Assembly: GCF_000013725.1 (NCBI RefSeq)
Contig: NC_007955.1
Coordinates: forward strand, 1,643,579-1,707,578
Direction of reading: 5' to 3'
Length of the DNA: 64,000 nucleotides
Source of the DNA: Methanococcoides burtonii DSM 6242
GTDB lineage: Archaea; Halobacteriota; Methanosarcinia; Methanosarcinales; Methanosarcinaceae
This document shows, piece after piece, positions 35,632 through 44,302 of this stretch. Position 1 is the first letter of the stretch, and each line of letters starts with the position of its first letter. The notes under the pieces were generated by a model, which was not told where the DNA came from, ran no database searches, and saw only the letters and a list, made by a program, of their open reading frames with translations. A program made the position numbers and the translations under genes.

Positions 35632-36595
35632 TGGAATCGAGTTACTTGATATAGATTTATTAGAAGAAAAGAACATACTGAAAGAAATAGATCATTGGTT
35701 AAAAGTGTTTAACTGGATAAATGGTTGGCATTATGACCTGGATATCATCTGGATCGTTAAACAATTAGAAAGCAATGGGATTTTGCCAGGTGCAACAATT
35801 TTGGATACAGGTGCTGGCTATGGAATGACACAATTTATTTTGGCATCCCGTGGATATAATGTAATTAGTATGGATTTTACAAAAAGGAATCTACCGGAAA
35901 AGGCTAAAGGGATATTTGATATTGAAATAATTAAAAATGATCTGGGATCATACACAAGCGAATATATGGAATATATGACATATGGCAAATCTTCCAATGG
36001 CCTTATTAATACATTGAAATCAGTTCCAAAAGCTTTACTCCATCCTATTAAAATAATAAAGTTTATAAAAAAGATGGAACAAAAAATAAGTTCTTATTTC
36101 ATAAACTATACTGAGAAGAAGCAGGATCATACAAAATTTGGAAAGATTGAATTCATAAGAGGTACATTCAATGATATACCATTAGATGATGGAACCATTG
36201 ATGCACTTATATCCATCTCAGCTTTTGAACATAATATATATGAGGATATGCCTAGCAGCGTAAATGAGTTCAACAGGATTTTAAAAGACAAAGGTGTAAT
36301 GTTCGTTACTACGAGTGCTGCAAAAAATAAAGATTGGTATCAAGAATCATCTAAAGGATGGAATTTTACAAAAAAGACATTGTCTGATTGGTTTAATATT
36401 ACTGATAAAAATATTTCTTTTGATTACGACACTGAGCATGATAGGATACGAAACTCTAAAATGTTATCAAACAGATTGGAAGATTATTATAAGGACAAAT
36501 CCAATTTGACTATTCCAAATGGGGATCTAAAAAATATTGAATATATTCCTGTAGGTATTAGGAAGTACAAATACTATGAAAACGATAAGCAGTAA
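35624..36595 (+). CDS. Class I SAM-dependent methyltransferase
   Basis: Methyltransferase of about 323 residues. The SAM site is ILDTGAGYGMTQFILASRG near residue 59, and post-motif ISISAFEHNIYED near residue 190 is the family 11-like acidic loop. A 60-residue basic insert (about 115-180) separates them. The start lies at ATG 35624 or 35621, just after a GGGAG site. An in-frame ATG at 35579 would overlap the HAD gene deeply. Substrate unknown, probably the sugar made by this module. Confidence 0.82.
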   Translation: MNDGIELLDIDLLEEKNILKEIDHWLKVFNWINGWHYDLDIIWIVKQLESNGILPGATILDTGAGYGMTQFILASRGYNVISMDFTKRNLPEKAKGIFDIEIIKNDLGSYTSEYMEYMTYGKSSNGLINTLKSVPKALLHPIKIIKFIKKMEQKISSYFINYTEKKQDHTKFGKIEFIRGTFNDIPLDDGTIDALISISAFEHNIYEDMPSSVNEFNRILKDKGVMFVTTSAAKNKDWYQESSKGWNFTKKTLSDWFNITDKNISFDYDTEHDRIRNSKMLSNRLEDYYKDKSNLTIPNGDLKNIEYIPVGIRKYKYYENDKQ

Positions 36596-38222
36596 TCGTA
36601 TACAATACAAAAAACCACATTTGGATGAATATCTTGGTGATTATAACGATAAATTGGCTACTATATTGGTAAACAATTTCTCTTTGAAATATTTATCCTC
36701 CGCAACTATAAACCGTCTGGAAGCTCAAACTAAATTTTATGAGCTGCTAGAAAAATATATACAAATCTGCGAAATGCTGGATTCGGATAAAGAATTTTGT
36801 GTTAATATCAGTAAAGAGGATCAAATTCTATATAGTATTCTTAAAAAACAATATGGACAAAGAATTACGGGAAAAGGCACTCACTATTTTTTAAAATTGA
36901 AACTTTTGTTTTTACCTAGGCTTATACATTCCTTTTCTACGATTTTGTTTTCCAGTATTGTTAGCAGATTTAAACAAATTGATGAAAAAAAATATGATTC
37001 GATCATAAGAACATATTTTGATTATAGAAGCGTTGATGAGAATGGCCATTTAAAAGACCAGTATTTTGGAGAACTTATCAATGACTTGAAAAAAAGTAGT
37101 AAATTATTAATAGTCTACAAGATGCTAAGATGCAAGGACCTATTAAAGTTTATAAAGATGAAGTCATATGGTTTTGATGCAGTGGCATTAGAGTATTTCT
37201 TAAACATAATCACAATTTCAAGAGCATTTATTTATTTCTTGCAAAGCAATATAGAATTGAAAGATGATTTAAAGTACCGTGGTCACGACTGTAGCAAGTT
37301 ACTACAATTATTCCTTAATGAAGACTATTTGACACTTAAGGGACTGGGCGTGTTCATTGAAAAGGAAGTTGCTATTAAAATGTTCGATCTTCATCCTCGA
37401 AATATATTGCTTCCTTATGAAAATCAAACATGGGAGAAAATATATCCATATATGAAAAATATCCTGCATCAGGATGCTAAAATCACAGGCTATCAGCACA
37501 CAGGAGTCTCATATAAATTATTGAATTATTTCCCTAGTAAAGTAGAAAAACATTTGTTTGTTTTCCCAGATAAACTTGTGACTGTAGGAGCTATTATTAA
37601 GAACTTATTACAGGAACAAGCTAATTATCCATCTGAAATTGTCGTGGGTGGTGCATTAAGATTTAGTAAGCATTTTTCAAAATATGGAGATATTGAAGTA
37701 AAGTGCCCTGATAAGGTCATAAATAAAAAAATAGTGTATGCATTTTCATATGATATTACAAAATACACAAAAATAATAGATATGTTGACAGATATTTTTG
37801 GAAATACAGAAATTGTTGTATTATTAAAATTCCATCCCGACTATGTTGAAGAAGATATTTTGAAATCATTTAAAGATCGGCTTCCAAACAATTTTGTAGC
37901 TTCCGGCACTAAGAGTTGGATTGAAATATTTCAAATCGTGGATTTGGTTCTGTATGATGACAACTCTATAGCTTTTGAAGGAATTATCCATGGAGTTAAA
38001 ACGTTCTCGATTGCTGATACGGAACAGATATATGACATCACTCGAAAATTTGGTTTTGATTCATGGAAAGAAAATGTAAATGAAAAGGACTTAATTGTTA
38101 TTAAAGATCAATTAATCAATGGTAATTTTGATAAAATGTTTGATGTAACTGACATCCATTCATATATCAATATGTATTTTACAAAATATAATACTGAAGA
38201 TCATTTTAATACATTTTTATGA
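36576..38222 (+). CDS. Large surface-carbohydrate protein, possible transferase
   Basis: I do not recognise a characterised family for these 548 residues. The C-terminal half reads like a GT-B glycosyltransferase: ITGYQHTGVSYKLLNYFP near residue 305, EIVVGGALRF, then VVLLKFHPDYVEEDI near residue 425, and YDDNSIAFEGIIHGVKTF near residue 470. It resembles uncharacterised surface-carbohydrate proteins found beside aldolase and CMP-transferase genes in O-antigen loci. No signal peptide. It is very AT-rich: the line 36601-36660 has 17 G/C of 60. It is the last gene of the coupled run and is the best candidate for transferring the new sugar. Confidence 0.72.
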   Translation: MKTISSNRIQYKKPHLDEYLGDYNDKLATILVNNFSLKYLSSATINRLEAQTKFYELLEKYIQICEMLDSDKEFCVNISKEDQILYSILKKQYGQRITGKGTHYFLKLKLLFLPRLIHSFSTILFSSIVSRFKQIDEKKYDSIIRTYFDYRSVDENGHLKDQYFGELINDLKKSSKLLIVYKMLRCKDLLKFIKMKSYGFDAVALEYFLNIITISRAFIYFLQSNIELKDDLKYRGHDCSKLLQLFLNEDYLTLKGLGVFIEKEVAIKMFDLHPRNILLPYENQTWEKIYPYMKNILHQDAKITGYQHTGVSYKLLNYFPSKVEKHLFVFPDKLVTVGAIIKNLLQEQANYPSEIVVGGALRFSKHFSKYGDIEVKCPDKVINKKIVYAFSYDITKYTKIIDMLTDIFGNTEIVVLLKFHPDYVEEDILKSFKDRLPNNFVASGTKSWIEIFQIVDLVLYDDNSIAFEGIIHGVKTFSIADTEQIYDITRKFGFDSWKENVNEKDLIVIKDQLINGNFDKMFDVTDIHSYINMYFTKYNTEDHFNTFL

Positions 38223-38364
38223 TATAACCATAGACTAAAAATACTTCGATTCATTTAGACCTTAAAAGCCGTGTAGAACCGATAAATCAGGACACTACCG
38301 AGGGTTATCTTATAAATAGTATAAAGTATAGAAAAGTAATTTATAGCTTACAAAGGAAATTCAC

Positions 38365-39828
38365 ATGCATAAGCAAATTAAAAAATGCCTTTTAATGATG
38401 CCTCCTGCCACCACATCTAAAGATAATATAGATATTAACCCTTTACCCCCAATTGGATTAGGATATATTGCATCTGTTATTGAAAAATTGGGAGTTGAAG
38501 TAAAAATCATAGATTGTCTTATGGAAGGGTGGAATCAACGAGAAGAAATTGGAGATGGGTTGATTAGAATTGGACTTTCAGAAAATCAAATTCGAGATAT
38601 AATTTCTGATTATCAACCAGACCTAGTATGCGTTAACAACCAATTTTCGAAACAATATGAAAATGCTCACCTCATATACAGACTTGTTAAAGAAGTCGAT
38701 AGCAACATTATAACACAAGCCGGCGGGGGACACCCTTCGGTCATGCCGAAAGAAACTTTACAAGATCAAAATCTCGATTTTGTAGTTCTTGGTGAAGGAG
38801 AAATTGTAGTCGAATGTTTTTTGAGATGTCTTCTTAACAAAGATGATGATTATAGCAAAATTGATGGATTGGGTTACAAAATAGATGGACAAATAATCAT
38901 TAATCCTAAAACAACTTATATAGAAGACCTCGATTCATTACAATTTCCTGCACTTCACCTGATGAATCTAGAACATTATTTTGGACTTGATATGTCACAT
39001 GGAAAAAGACATTCCAAAAGGTTCTACCCAATTATCACATCCAGAGGTTGTCCTGCTAAATGTACATTTTGTACAGCATATCGAGTATGGGGGAGAAAAT
39101 ATCGACATCGATCACCTGAAAACGTTATTGAAGAGATGAAATACGTTAAGGAAAAATACAATATAGAAGAATTATTGATAGAAGACGATAACTTCACAGC
39201 AAATCCAAAGAGAGCAGAAAAAATTTGTGACCTGATGATAGAGAATAAATTCAATTTCAAATGGGACACACCCAATGGAATTGCTGCCTTTGCTTTAAAT
39301 GAAAAACTCATACGTAAAATGAAAAACGCTGGATGTTACAAAATTAACATTGCTGTTGAAAGTGGAAATCAAAACACATTGAACAATATAATTAAAAAAC
39401 CATTGAAATTGGAAAAGGTGGAAGAAATTGTAAATATTTGTCGCAAAGTAGACATCGATTTTGGAATCTTCCTGATCCTAGGAATGCCAGGAGATAATTT
39501 AGAAGCTATGTGGGATAATTACAAATTCGCTAGAAAAATAAAAGTGTTCGATCCATTTATTTCTGTTGCAACTCCATATCCAGGAAGTGAAATATTTGAT
39601 ATTTGTGAAAGTAAAGGTTACTTTTCAGAAGAATTCAAACTAGAGAATCTTTTCATTAGAAGCTTCCCAATAAGAACTGAACAATGGACACCTGAAGATA
39701 TTCAAAAACTAATGAAAAAAGGATATATATATCTCAAATTTTATCAGTTTTTAGATAATCCTTTTAACTTCACACGACTTTTTGCAGGGTTTGTTTTAGA
39801 AAAAGCAAAGAGAACGCTCAATTTGTAA
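38365..39828 (+). CDS. B12-binding radical SAM protein
   Basis: Enzyme of 487 residues with an N-terminal cobalamin-binding domain (LLMMPPATTS to about residue 150, including GGGHPSVMP) and a radical SAM domain. The 4Fe-4S motif is in CPAKCTFCTAYRVWG near residue 231 (CxxxCxxC), followed by EDDNFTANPKRAEK. The C-terminus is helical. Such enzymes methylate unactivated carbons or rearrange skeletons. It has its own promoter-like TCTTATAAATAG at about 38308, and a leader of about 30 bases follows. Placement in the glycan locus suggests C-methylation of a sugar or lipid; the substrate is unknown. Confidence 0.87.
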   Translation: MHKQIKKCLLMMPPATTSKDNIDINPLPPIGLGYIASVIEKLGVEVKIIDCLMEGWNQREEIGDGLIRIGLSENQIRDIISDYQPDLVCVNNQFSKQYENAHLIYRLVKEVDSNIITQAGGGHPSVMPKETLQDQNLDFVVLGEGEIVVECFLRCLLNKDDDYSKIDGLGYKIDGQIIINPKTTYIEDLDSLQFPALHLMNLEHYFGLDMSHGKRHSKRFYPIITSRGCPAKCTFCTAYRVWGRKYRHRSPENVIEEMKYVKEKYNIEELLIEDDNFTANPKRAEKICDLMIENKFNFKWDTPNGIAAFALNEKLIRKMKNAGCYKINIAVESGNQNTLNNIIKKPLKLEKVEEIVNICRKVDIDFGIFLILGMPGDNLEAMWDNYKFARKIKVFDPFISVATPYPGSEIFDICESKGYFSEEFKLENLFIRSFPIRTEQWTPEDIQKLMKKGYIYLKFYQFLDNPFNFTRLFAGFVLEKAKRTLNL

Positions 39829-39876
39829 ACAACAGGCAGCAATATTAAAAGAAATAATGAAATTTTTGGTGAAAAT

Positions 39877-40992
39877 ATGCAAAATGTTCTTTTTAAAAAT
39901 GCCTATAACGGAAAAAAAGTTATTGTAACCGGCAACACGGGTTTTAAAGGCTCATGGCTTAGCATTTGGCTTTCCCTCCTTGGTGCAAAAGTGTATGGAT
40001 TATCAAATGATATCCCAAGCAAGCCATCCCACTTTGAAACTGCATCCTTGGATGAACATATAATCCATAATGAAATCGACATACGTTGCCTATATGATGT
40101 GAGAGAACTTATCAACGAGATCGAACCGGATTTCGTATTCCACCTTGCTGCCCAGCCAATAGTTCGTGCTTCATATAATGATCCGGTTGAAACAATTGAA
40201 ACTAATGTCATTGGGACAATGAATATCCTGGAAGCATTGCGACTTTCGAATCATCCATGCATTGCTATAATGATAACCAGCGATAAATGTTATGATAATG
40301 TTGAATGGGTGTGGGGATATCGGGAAACTGACCCATTGGGTGGAGAAGACCCATATAGTGCTTCAAAAGGTGCTGCAGAACTAATCATAAAAACATATGC
40401 AAGATCTTTTTTCGACAAACCTAATAGTAACGTAAAGATAGCATCCGTTAGAGCAGGCAATGTAATTGGAGGCGGAGATTGGGCAAAGGATCGTATTGTT
40501 CCAGATTGTATCAGAGCATGGGGTGTAAAAGAAAAAGTACAGATTCGAAGCCCAAATGCAACGCGCCCATGGCAACATGTATTAGAACCACTTAGCGGAT
40601 ACCTTTATTTGGGTCAGAAACTGAATGAAGATAAATCATTGAATGGAGAACCATTTAATTTTGGACCAGCCACTAACCAAAATTATACCGTTGCTGAATT
40701 GATAAGTAAAATGCAAGAATACTGGGAAGATGCAGAGATACAGATAGATACTGGTAATGCATCTAAACAAAAGGAAGCTAACCTTCTGAAATTATGTTGC
40801 GATAAAGCACTCCATGTTTTGGGATGGCAGGCAACTCTCGACTTTGAAAAAACAGTCAAGTTTACTGTTGATTGGTATCGCTCATACTATACAACAGACA
40901 CAGATATATTCGAATTAAGTTGTCAACAGATATCAGATTATGTTAATTTCGCTATGGAACAAGGACAGAGTTGGGTGAAACACAATGATTGA
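39877..40992 (+). CDS. rfbG: CDP-glucose 4,6-dehydratase
   Basis: Extended SDR of 371 residues that converts CDP-glucose to CDP-4-keto-6-deoxyglucose. It has VTGNTGFKGSWLSIWL (the CDP-glucose-specific start), FHLAAQPIVRASYNDP, TSDKCYDN and the catalytic YSASKGAAELI. VRAGNVIGGGDWAKDRIVPD and RPWQHVLEPLSGYL are also characteristic. Its partner rfbF lies two genes downstream. It overlaps the next gene by 8 bases. Confidence 0.94.
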   Translation: MQNVLFKNAYNGKKVIVTGNTGFKGSWLSIWLSLLGAKVYGLSNDIPSKPSHFETASLDEHIIHNEIDIRCLYDVRELINEIEPDFVFHLAAQPIVRASYNDPVETIETNVIGTMNILEALRLSNHPCIAIMITSDKCYDNVEWVWGYRETDPLGGEDPYSASKGAAELIIKTYARSFFDKPNSNVKIASVRAGNVIGGGDWAKDRIVPDCIRAWGVKEKVQIRSPNATRPWQHVLEPLSGYLYLGQKLNEDKSLNGEPFNFGPATNQNYTVAELISKMQEYWEDAEIQIDTGNASKQKEANLLKLCCDKALHVLGWQATLDFEKTVKFTVDWYRSYYTTDTDIFELSCQQISDYVNFAMEQGQSWVKHND

Positions 40993-41422
40993 AGGGGTTA
41001 TTGTAAACCCAGTAAAGATTATCACTGGTGAAAATGGCAACGTAATGCATGCTTTAAAAGCAGAAGATGATTCATATCATGGATTTGGAGAAGCATATTT
41101 TTCAACTGTCAACTGTGGAGCAATAAAAGCATGGAAACGTCATCATGAGATGACCTTGAATATTGTAGTACCACAGGGAGAAATAATGTTCGTACTCTAT
41201 GACGATAGGCTTGAATCCAACACTCGTGGACAAATAATGGAAATCAAGCTGTCTACAGAGAACTACCAGAGGTTGACAATTCCACCAATGGTATGGATGG
41301 GGTTCAAAGGTATGGGAAAAGATGCGAATATCCTTATAAACATTGCAAACATTCAACATGATCCGAATGAGAGCGACCATCTGGACTCCCACAAAAACAA
41401 TATAAATTATGATTGGGGATGA
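40985..41422 (+). CDS. RmlC-like cupin, 4-keto-6-deoxy sugar epimerase candidate
   Basis: Small cupin of 145 residues related to dTDP-4-dehydrorhamnose 3,5-epimerase. GAIKAWKRHHEMT carries the equivalent of the catalytic His and substrate-binding residues, and LTIPPMVWMGFKGM the second cupin strand. It is shorter than RmlC (about 180). Position between rfbG and rfbF indicates that it acts on the CDP-linked 4-keto sugar, either as an epimerase or a ketoisomerase. Confidence 0.8.
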   Translation: MIEGVIVNPVKIITGENGNVMHALKAEDDSYHGFGEAYFSTVNCGAIKAWKRHHEMTLNIVVPQGEIMFVLYDDRLESNTRGQIMEIKLSTENYQRLTIPPMVWMGFKGMGKDANILINIANIQHDPNESDHLDSHKNNINYDWG

Positions 41423-41430
41423 TCAAGAAC

Positions 41431-42204
41431 ATGAAAACCGTAATTTTAGCAGGTGGATTGGGTACTCGTTTAGCTGAATATACCGATATCAGACCTAAAC
41501 CAATGGTAGAGATTGGAGGACAACCTATCCTTTGGCATATTATGAACCTTTATGCCCATTATGGAAACAAGGATTTCTTTGTTGCATTGGGATATAAAGG
41601 GGAAGTTATCAAAGAGTATTTCCTAAATTACTATTCTCTGAAATCAGATTTTACAGTAAACCTAGGAAATGGTGATGTGGATTGTCTTGAGAAAAAGACT
41701 GTAGACTGGAATGTCACATTAGTCGATACGGGTTTAAATTCAATGACCGGTGGTAGAATAAAACGATTAAAAGAATACATTGAAGATGATACTTTTATGG
41801 TAACATATGGAGATGGGGTTTCCAACGTTAATATCGAAAAACTTATAGAATTCCATAAAACCCATGGAAAAATGGCTACCGTTACAGCTGTACACCCTTC
41901 TGCAAGATTTGGAGAACTTGTTATCTCTGACAAAAACGAAGTCATTTCATTCAAAGAAAAACCACAGACAAACCAAGGATGGATAAATGGAGGGTTCTTT
42001 GTATTTGAACCCGAGTTTTTGGATTATATTGGATCAGATTCTACTGTTCTTGAAGAAGATCCACTCGAGACCATTGCAAAGAAAGGGGAATTAATGTCAT
42101 ACCGTCACGATGGATTCTGGCAGTGCATGGATACTGTACGGGATAGAAATGTACTGGAAGAGCTCTGGCAAAGAGAAAATGCCCCATGGAAGGTTTGGAA
42201 GTAA
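41431..42204 (+). CDS. rfbF: Glucose-1-phosphate cytidylyltransferase
   Basis: Makes CDP-glucose from CTP and glucose 1-phosphate. 257 residues, exactly the family length, starting MKTVILAGGLGTRL with EYTDIRPKPMVEIGGQPILWHIM. NLGNGDVD and VTYGDGVSNVNI are the cytidylyltransferase-specific stretches, and GWINGGFFVFEPEFLDY follows. ATG 41431 is preceded by GGGGATGATC; ATG 41413 and 41419 are upstream alternatives. The stop overlaps the next start (TAATG). Confidence 0.94.
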   Translation: MKTVILAGGLGTRLAEYTDIRPKPMVEIGGQPILWHIMNLYAHYGNKDFFVALGYKGEVIKEYFLNYYSLKSDFTVNLGNGDVDCLEKKTVDWNVTLVDTGLNSMTGGRIKRLKEYIEDDTFMVTYGDGVSNVNIEKLIEFHKTHGKMATVTAVHPSARFGELVISDKNEVISFKEKPQTNQGWINGGFFVFEPEFLDYIGSDSTVLEEDPLETIAKKGELMSYRHDGFWQCMDTVRDRNVLEELWQRENAPWKVWK

Positions 42205-43322
42205 TGTCAGACAATACTATCCGCCTGTCAAGATCAGTTATTGGGGAAGAAGAAAAGAAAGCTGTTCTTGATGTACTGGATAGGCAATATCTGGGAATGG
42301 GGCAGGATGTCCTATATTTTGAACAAGAGCTTGCCACTTATTTTGCCAGAGAGGCTGTATGCGTCAATACTGGCACTGCTGCCCTTCATCTTGCCCTTCA
42401 GGCACTTGGAGTAGGTCCCGGAGATGAGGTGCTTGTACAATCTTTGACATACGTTGCATCCTTTCAGGCAATATCTGCCACAGGGGCACGCCCTGTGCCC
42501 TGTGACATAGACCCCGACACGATAACCCTAAATGTTGACGATGCTAAAAAACGAATAACAGAACATACTCGTGTTGTAATGCCTGTTCATTATGCCAGTA
42601 GTGTAGGACCACTGGATGAGATATATGAATTTGCCCAGGATAATGACCTGCGAGTAGTGGAAGATGCTGCTCAAGCTTTTGGAACATACTACAACGATAA
42701 GAAAGTTGGCAGCTTCGGAGACATTGCATGTTTTAGTTTTGACGGTATCAAAAATATCACATCTGGAGAAGGCGGAGCTGTTGTTACCGATGATAAAGAA
42801 GTATTGCAAAGGGTAAAGGATGCGCGGCTTCTTGGAGTGGAAAAAGATACTGAGAAAAGATACAGTGGAGATAGAAGCTGGGATTTTGATGTGAGTATGC
42901 AAGGATGGCGATATCACATGAGCAATGTGATGGCTGCTATTGGTATTGAACAATTTAAAAAGTTCCCGATATTTGCAGAAAAAAGAAAGGAACTATTGAA
43001 GCGTTATCAAAGCAACCTTGCAAATATAAATTCGATCGAACTTCTTAAACAGGATGCAAACCAAATTGTACCCCATATTTTTGTGATCAAGCTCAAAAAC
43101 TATGACCGTAATACTCTAAGGAAAATGCTCGAGGATGTTGGAATCCCTACGGGGATCCATTACAAACCAAATCACAAACTGAGCTATTACGATACTGGAG
43201 TTGAACTTCCATGTACAGATACAGTTGCAAAAGAAATATTAACACTACCATTGCACCCCGAACTTCAGATTTCCGATGTAGATCACATTTGTGAAATGTT
43301 GAAACAATGCTTGGGGATATAA
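42204..43322 (+). CDS. DegT/DnrJ/EryC1 sugar aminotransferase of the CDP module
   Basis: PLP-dependent sugar aminotransferase of 372 residues. It has NTGTAALHLALQALGVG, DIDPDTITLN, EDAAQAFGT and the PLP lysine in FSFDGIKNITSGEGGA near residue 183. The presence of this Lys argues against the related dehydratase RfbH, which replaces it with His and carries a 2Fe-2S cluster. The gene is fused to rfbF by a TAATG overlap. An amino group added to CDP-4-keto-6-deoxy- or 3-keto-6-deoxy-hexose is the likely reaction. Confidence 0.88.
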   Translation: MSDNTIRLSRSVIGEEEKKAVLDVLDRQYLGMGQDVLYFEQELATYFAREAVCVNTGTAALHLALQALGVGPGDEVLVQSLTYVASFQAISATGARPVPCDIDPDTITLNVDDAKKRITEHTRVVMPVHYASSVGPLDEIYEFAQDNDLRVVEDAAQAFGTYYNDKKVGSFGDIACFSFDGIKNITSGEGGAVVTDDKEVLQRVKDARLLGVEKDTEKRYSGDRSWDFDVSMQGWRYHMSNVMAAIGIEQFKKFPIFAEKRKELLKRYQSNLANINSIELLKQDANQIVPHIFVIKLKNYDRNTLRKMLEDVGIPTGIHYKPNHKLSYYDTGVELPCTDTVAKEILTLPLHPELQISDVDHICEMLKQCLGI

Positions 43323-43362
43323 GAAAGATAAAAACTACAGTTAATTAAGAAGAGGATGTGCC

Positions 43363-44205
43363 ATGGTTCTCCCCAACACAATTGATTCACCAACGATCAG
43401 CATAATAATGAATTGTTTTAATTGTTCCAAATATCTGAAAGAAGCTATCGATAGCGTCTACGCACAAACCTATGAGGATTGGGAGATCATTTTCTGGGAT
43501 AATGTCTCTACTGACAATAGTGCTGAAATTGCTAACAGTTACGATAATAAATTGCGGTATTTTTGTGGGAATAAGAATGTACCTCTGGGATATGCACGAA
43601 ATCTTGCAATTGAAAAGATACAGGGAAAATATATTGCATTTCTGGATTGTGATGACATGTGGTTGCCAACGAAACTGGAAAAACAGATGGCAATATTTGA
43701 GTCTACCTCTAATGTAAAGTTGGTATTCTCAGACTGCAATATAGTCGATTCACAACATAATATTATAAACAGGTCATTTGCCGTACAAACTCCTGCTCGA
43801 GGAAACGTCTTTGAAAAATTGCTTATGTCATACAATTTCATCCCGCTAGTGACCGCAATGATTGAAAAGGATGTGCTTGATGATGTCGGGTGTTTCGATA
43901 ACACATATAGGATAGCAGAAGAATATGATATGTTCCTTCGTATTGCTTATAAATATCCAATTGACTTTGTCGATGAACCACTTGCTGAATACAGAGTACA
44001 TGACAGCAATTGTAGTCATAGACAGGATATTGGGATAAAAGAAGAACTTATGATAATGGATCATTGGAAAAATACAGCAACTCACATTGAAAAAAAGATA
44101 AGCATTCAATTAAAGAAGAAGATACTGAAGCGTAAAGCTGCATTATATGTATATTATATTGTATCCAAGTTAAAATTGCCAAAGAGATTTTCTAAATATT
44201 ATTAA
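43363..44205 (+). CDS. Family 2 glycosyltransferase
   Basis: GT-A fold glycosyltransferase of 280 residues. SIIMNCFNCSKYLKEAIDSV is the N-terminal nucleotide-binding strand, WDNVSTDNS follows, and the metal-binding DxD is in AFLDCDDMWLP near residue 90. The C-terminal part has EEYDMFLRIA near residue 186 and a HD pair, and ends in a basic amphipathic tail that may contact the membrane. An SD GAGGATG lies upstream. Donor and acceptor unknown. Confidence 0.9.
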   Translation: MVLPNTIDSPTISIIMNCFNCSKYLKEAIDSVYAQTYEDWEIIFWDNVSTDNSAEIANSYDNKLRYFCGNKNVPLGYARNLAIEKIQGKYIAFLDCDDMWLPTKLEKQMAIFESTSNVKLVFSDCNIVDSQHNIINRSFAVQTPARGNVFEKLLMSYNFIPLVTAMIEKDVLDDVGCFDNTYRIAEEYDMFLRIAYKYPIDFVDEPLAEYRVHDSNCSHRQDIGIKEELMIMDHWKNTATHIEKKISIQLKKKILKRKAALYVYYIVSKLKLPKRFSKYY

Positions 44206-44302
44206 TCAAATGTAGATGTGATGTATAGATAAAGAAAGCGTTTAAATCCAATAAGAGCATCAATTAACTAAATTTTTTATCAACAAATGAGAGCTTTTAC
44301 TG

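Noticed and set aside
42204-43322. RfbH-type CDP-4-keto-6-deoxyglucose 3-dehydratase
   Set aside because: The PLP lysine is present (GIKNITSGEGG) and no 2Fe-2S cysteine set is visible, so it is an aminotransferase.
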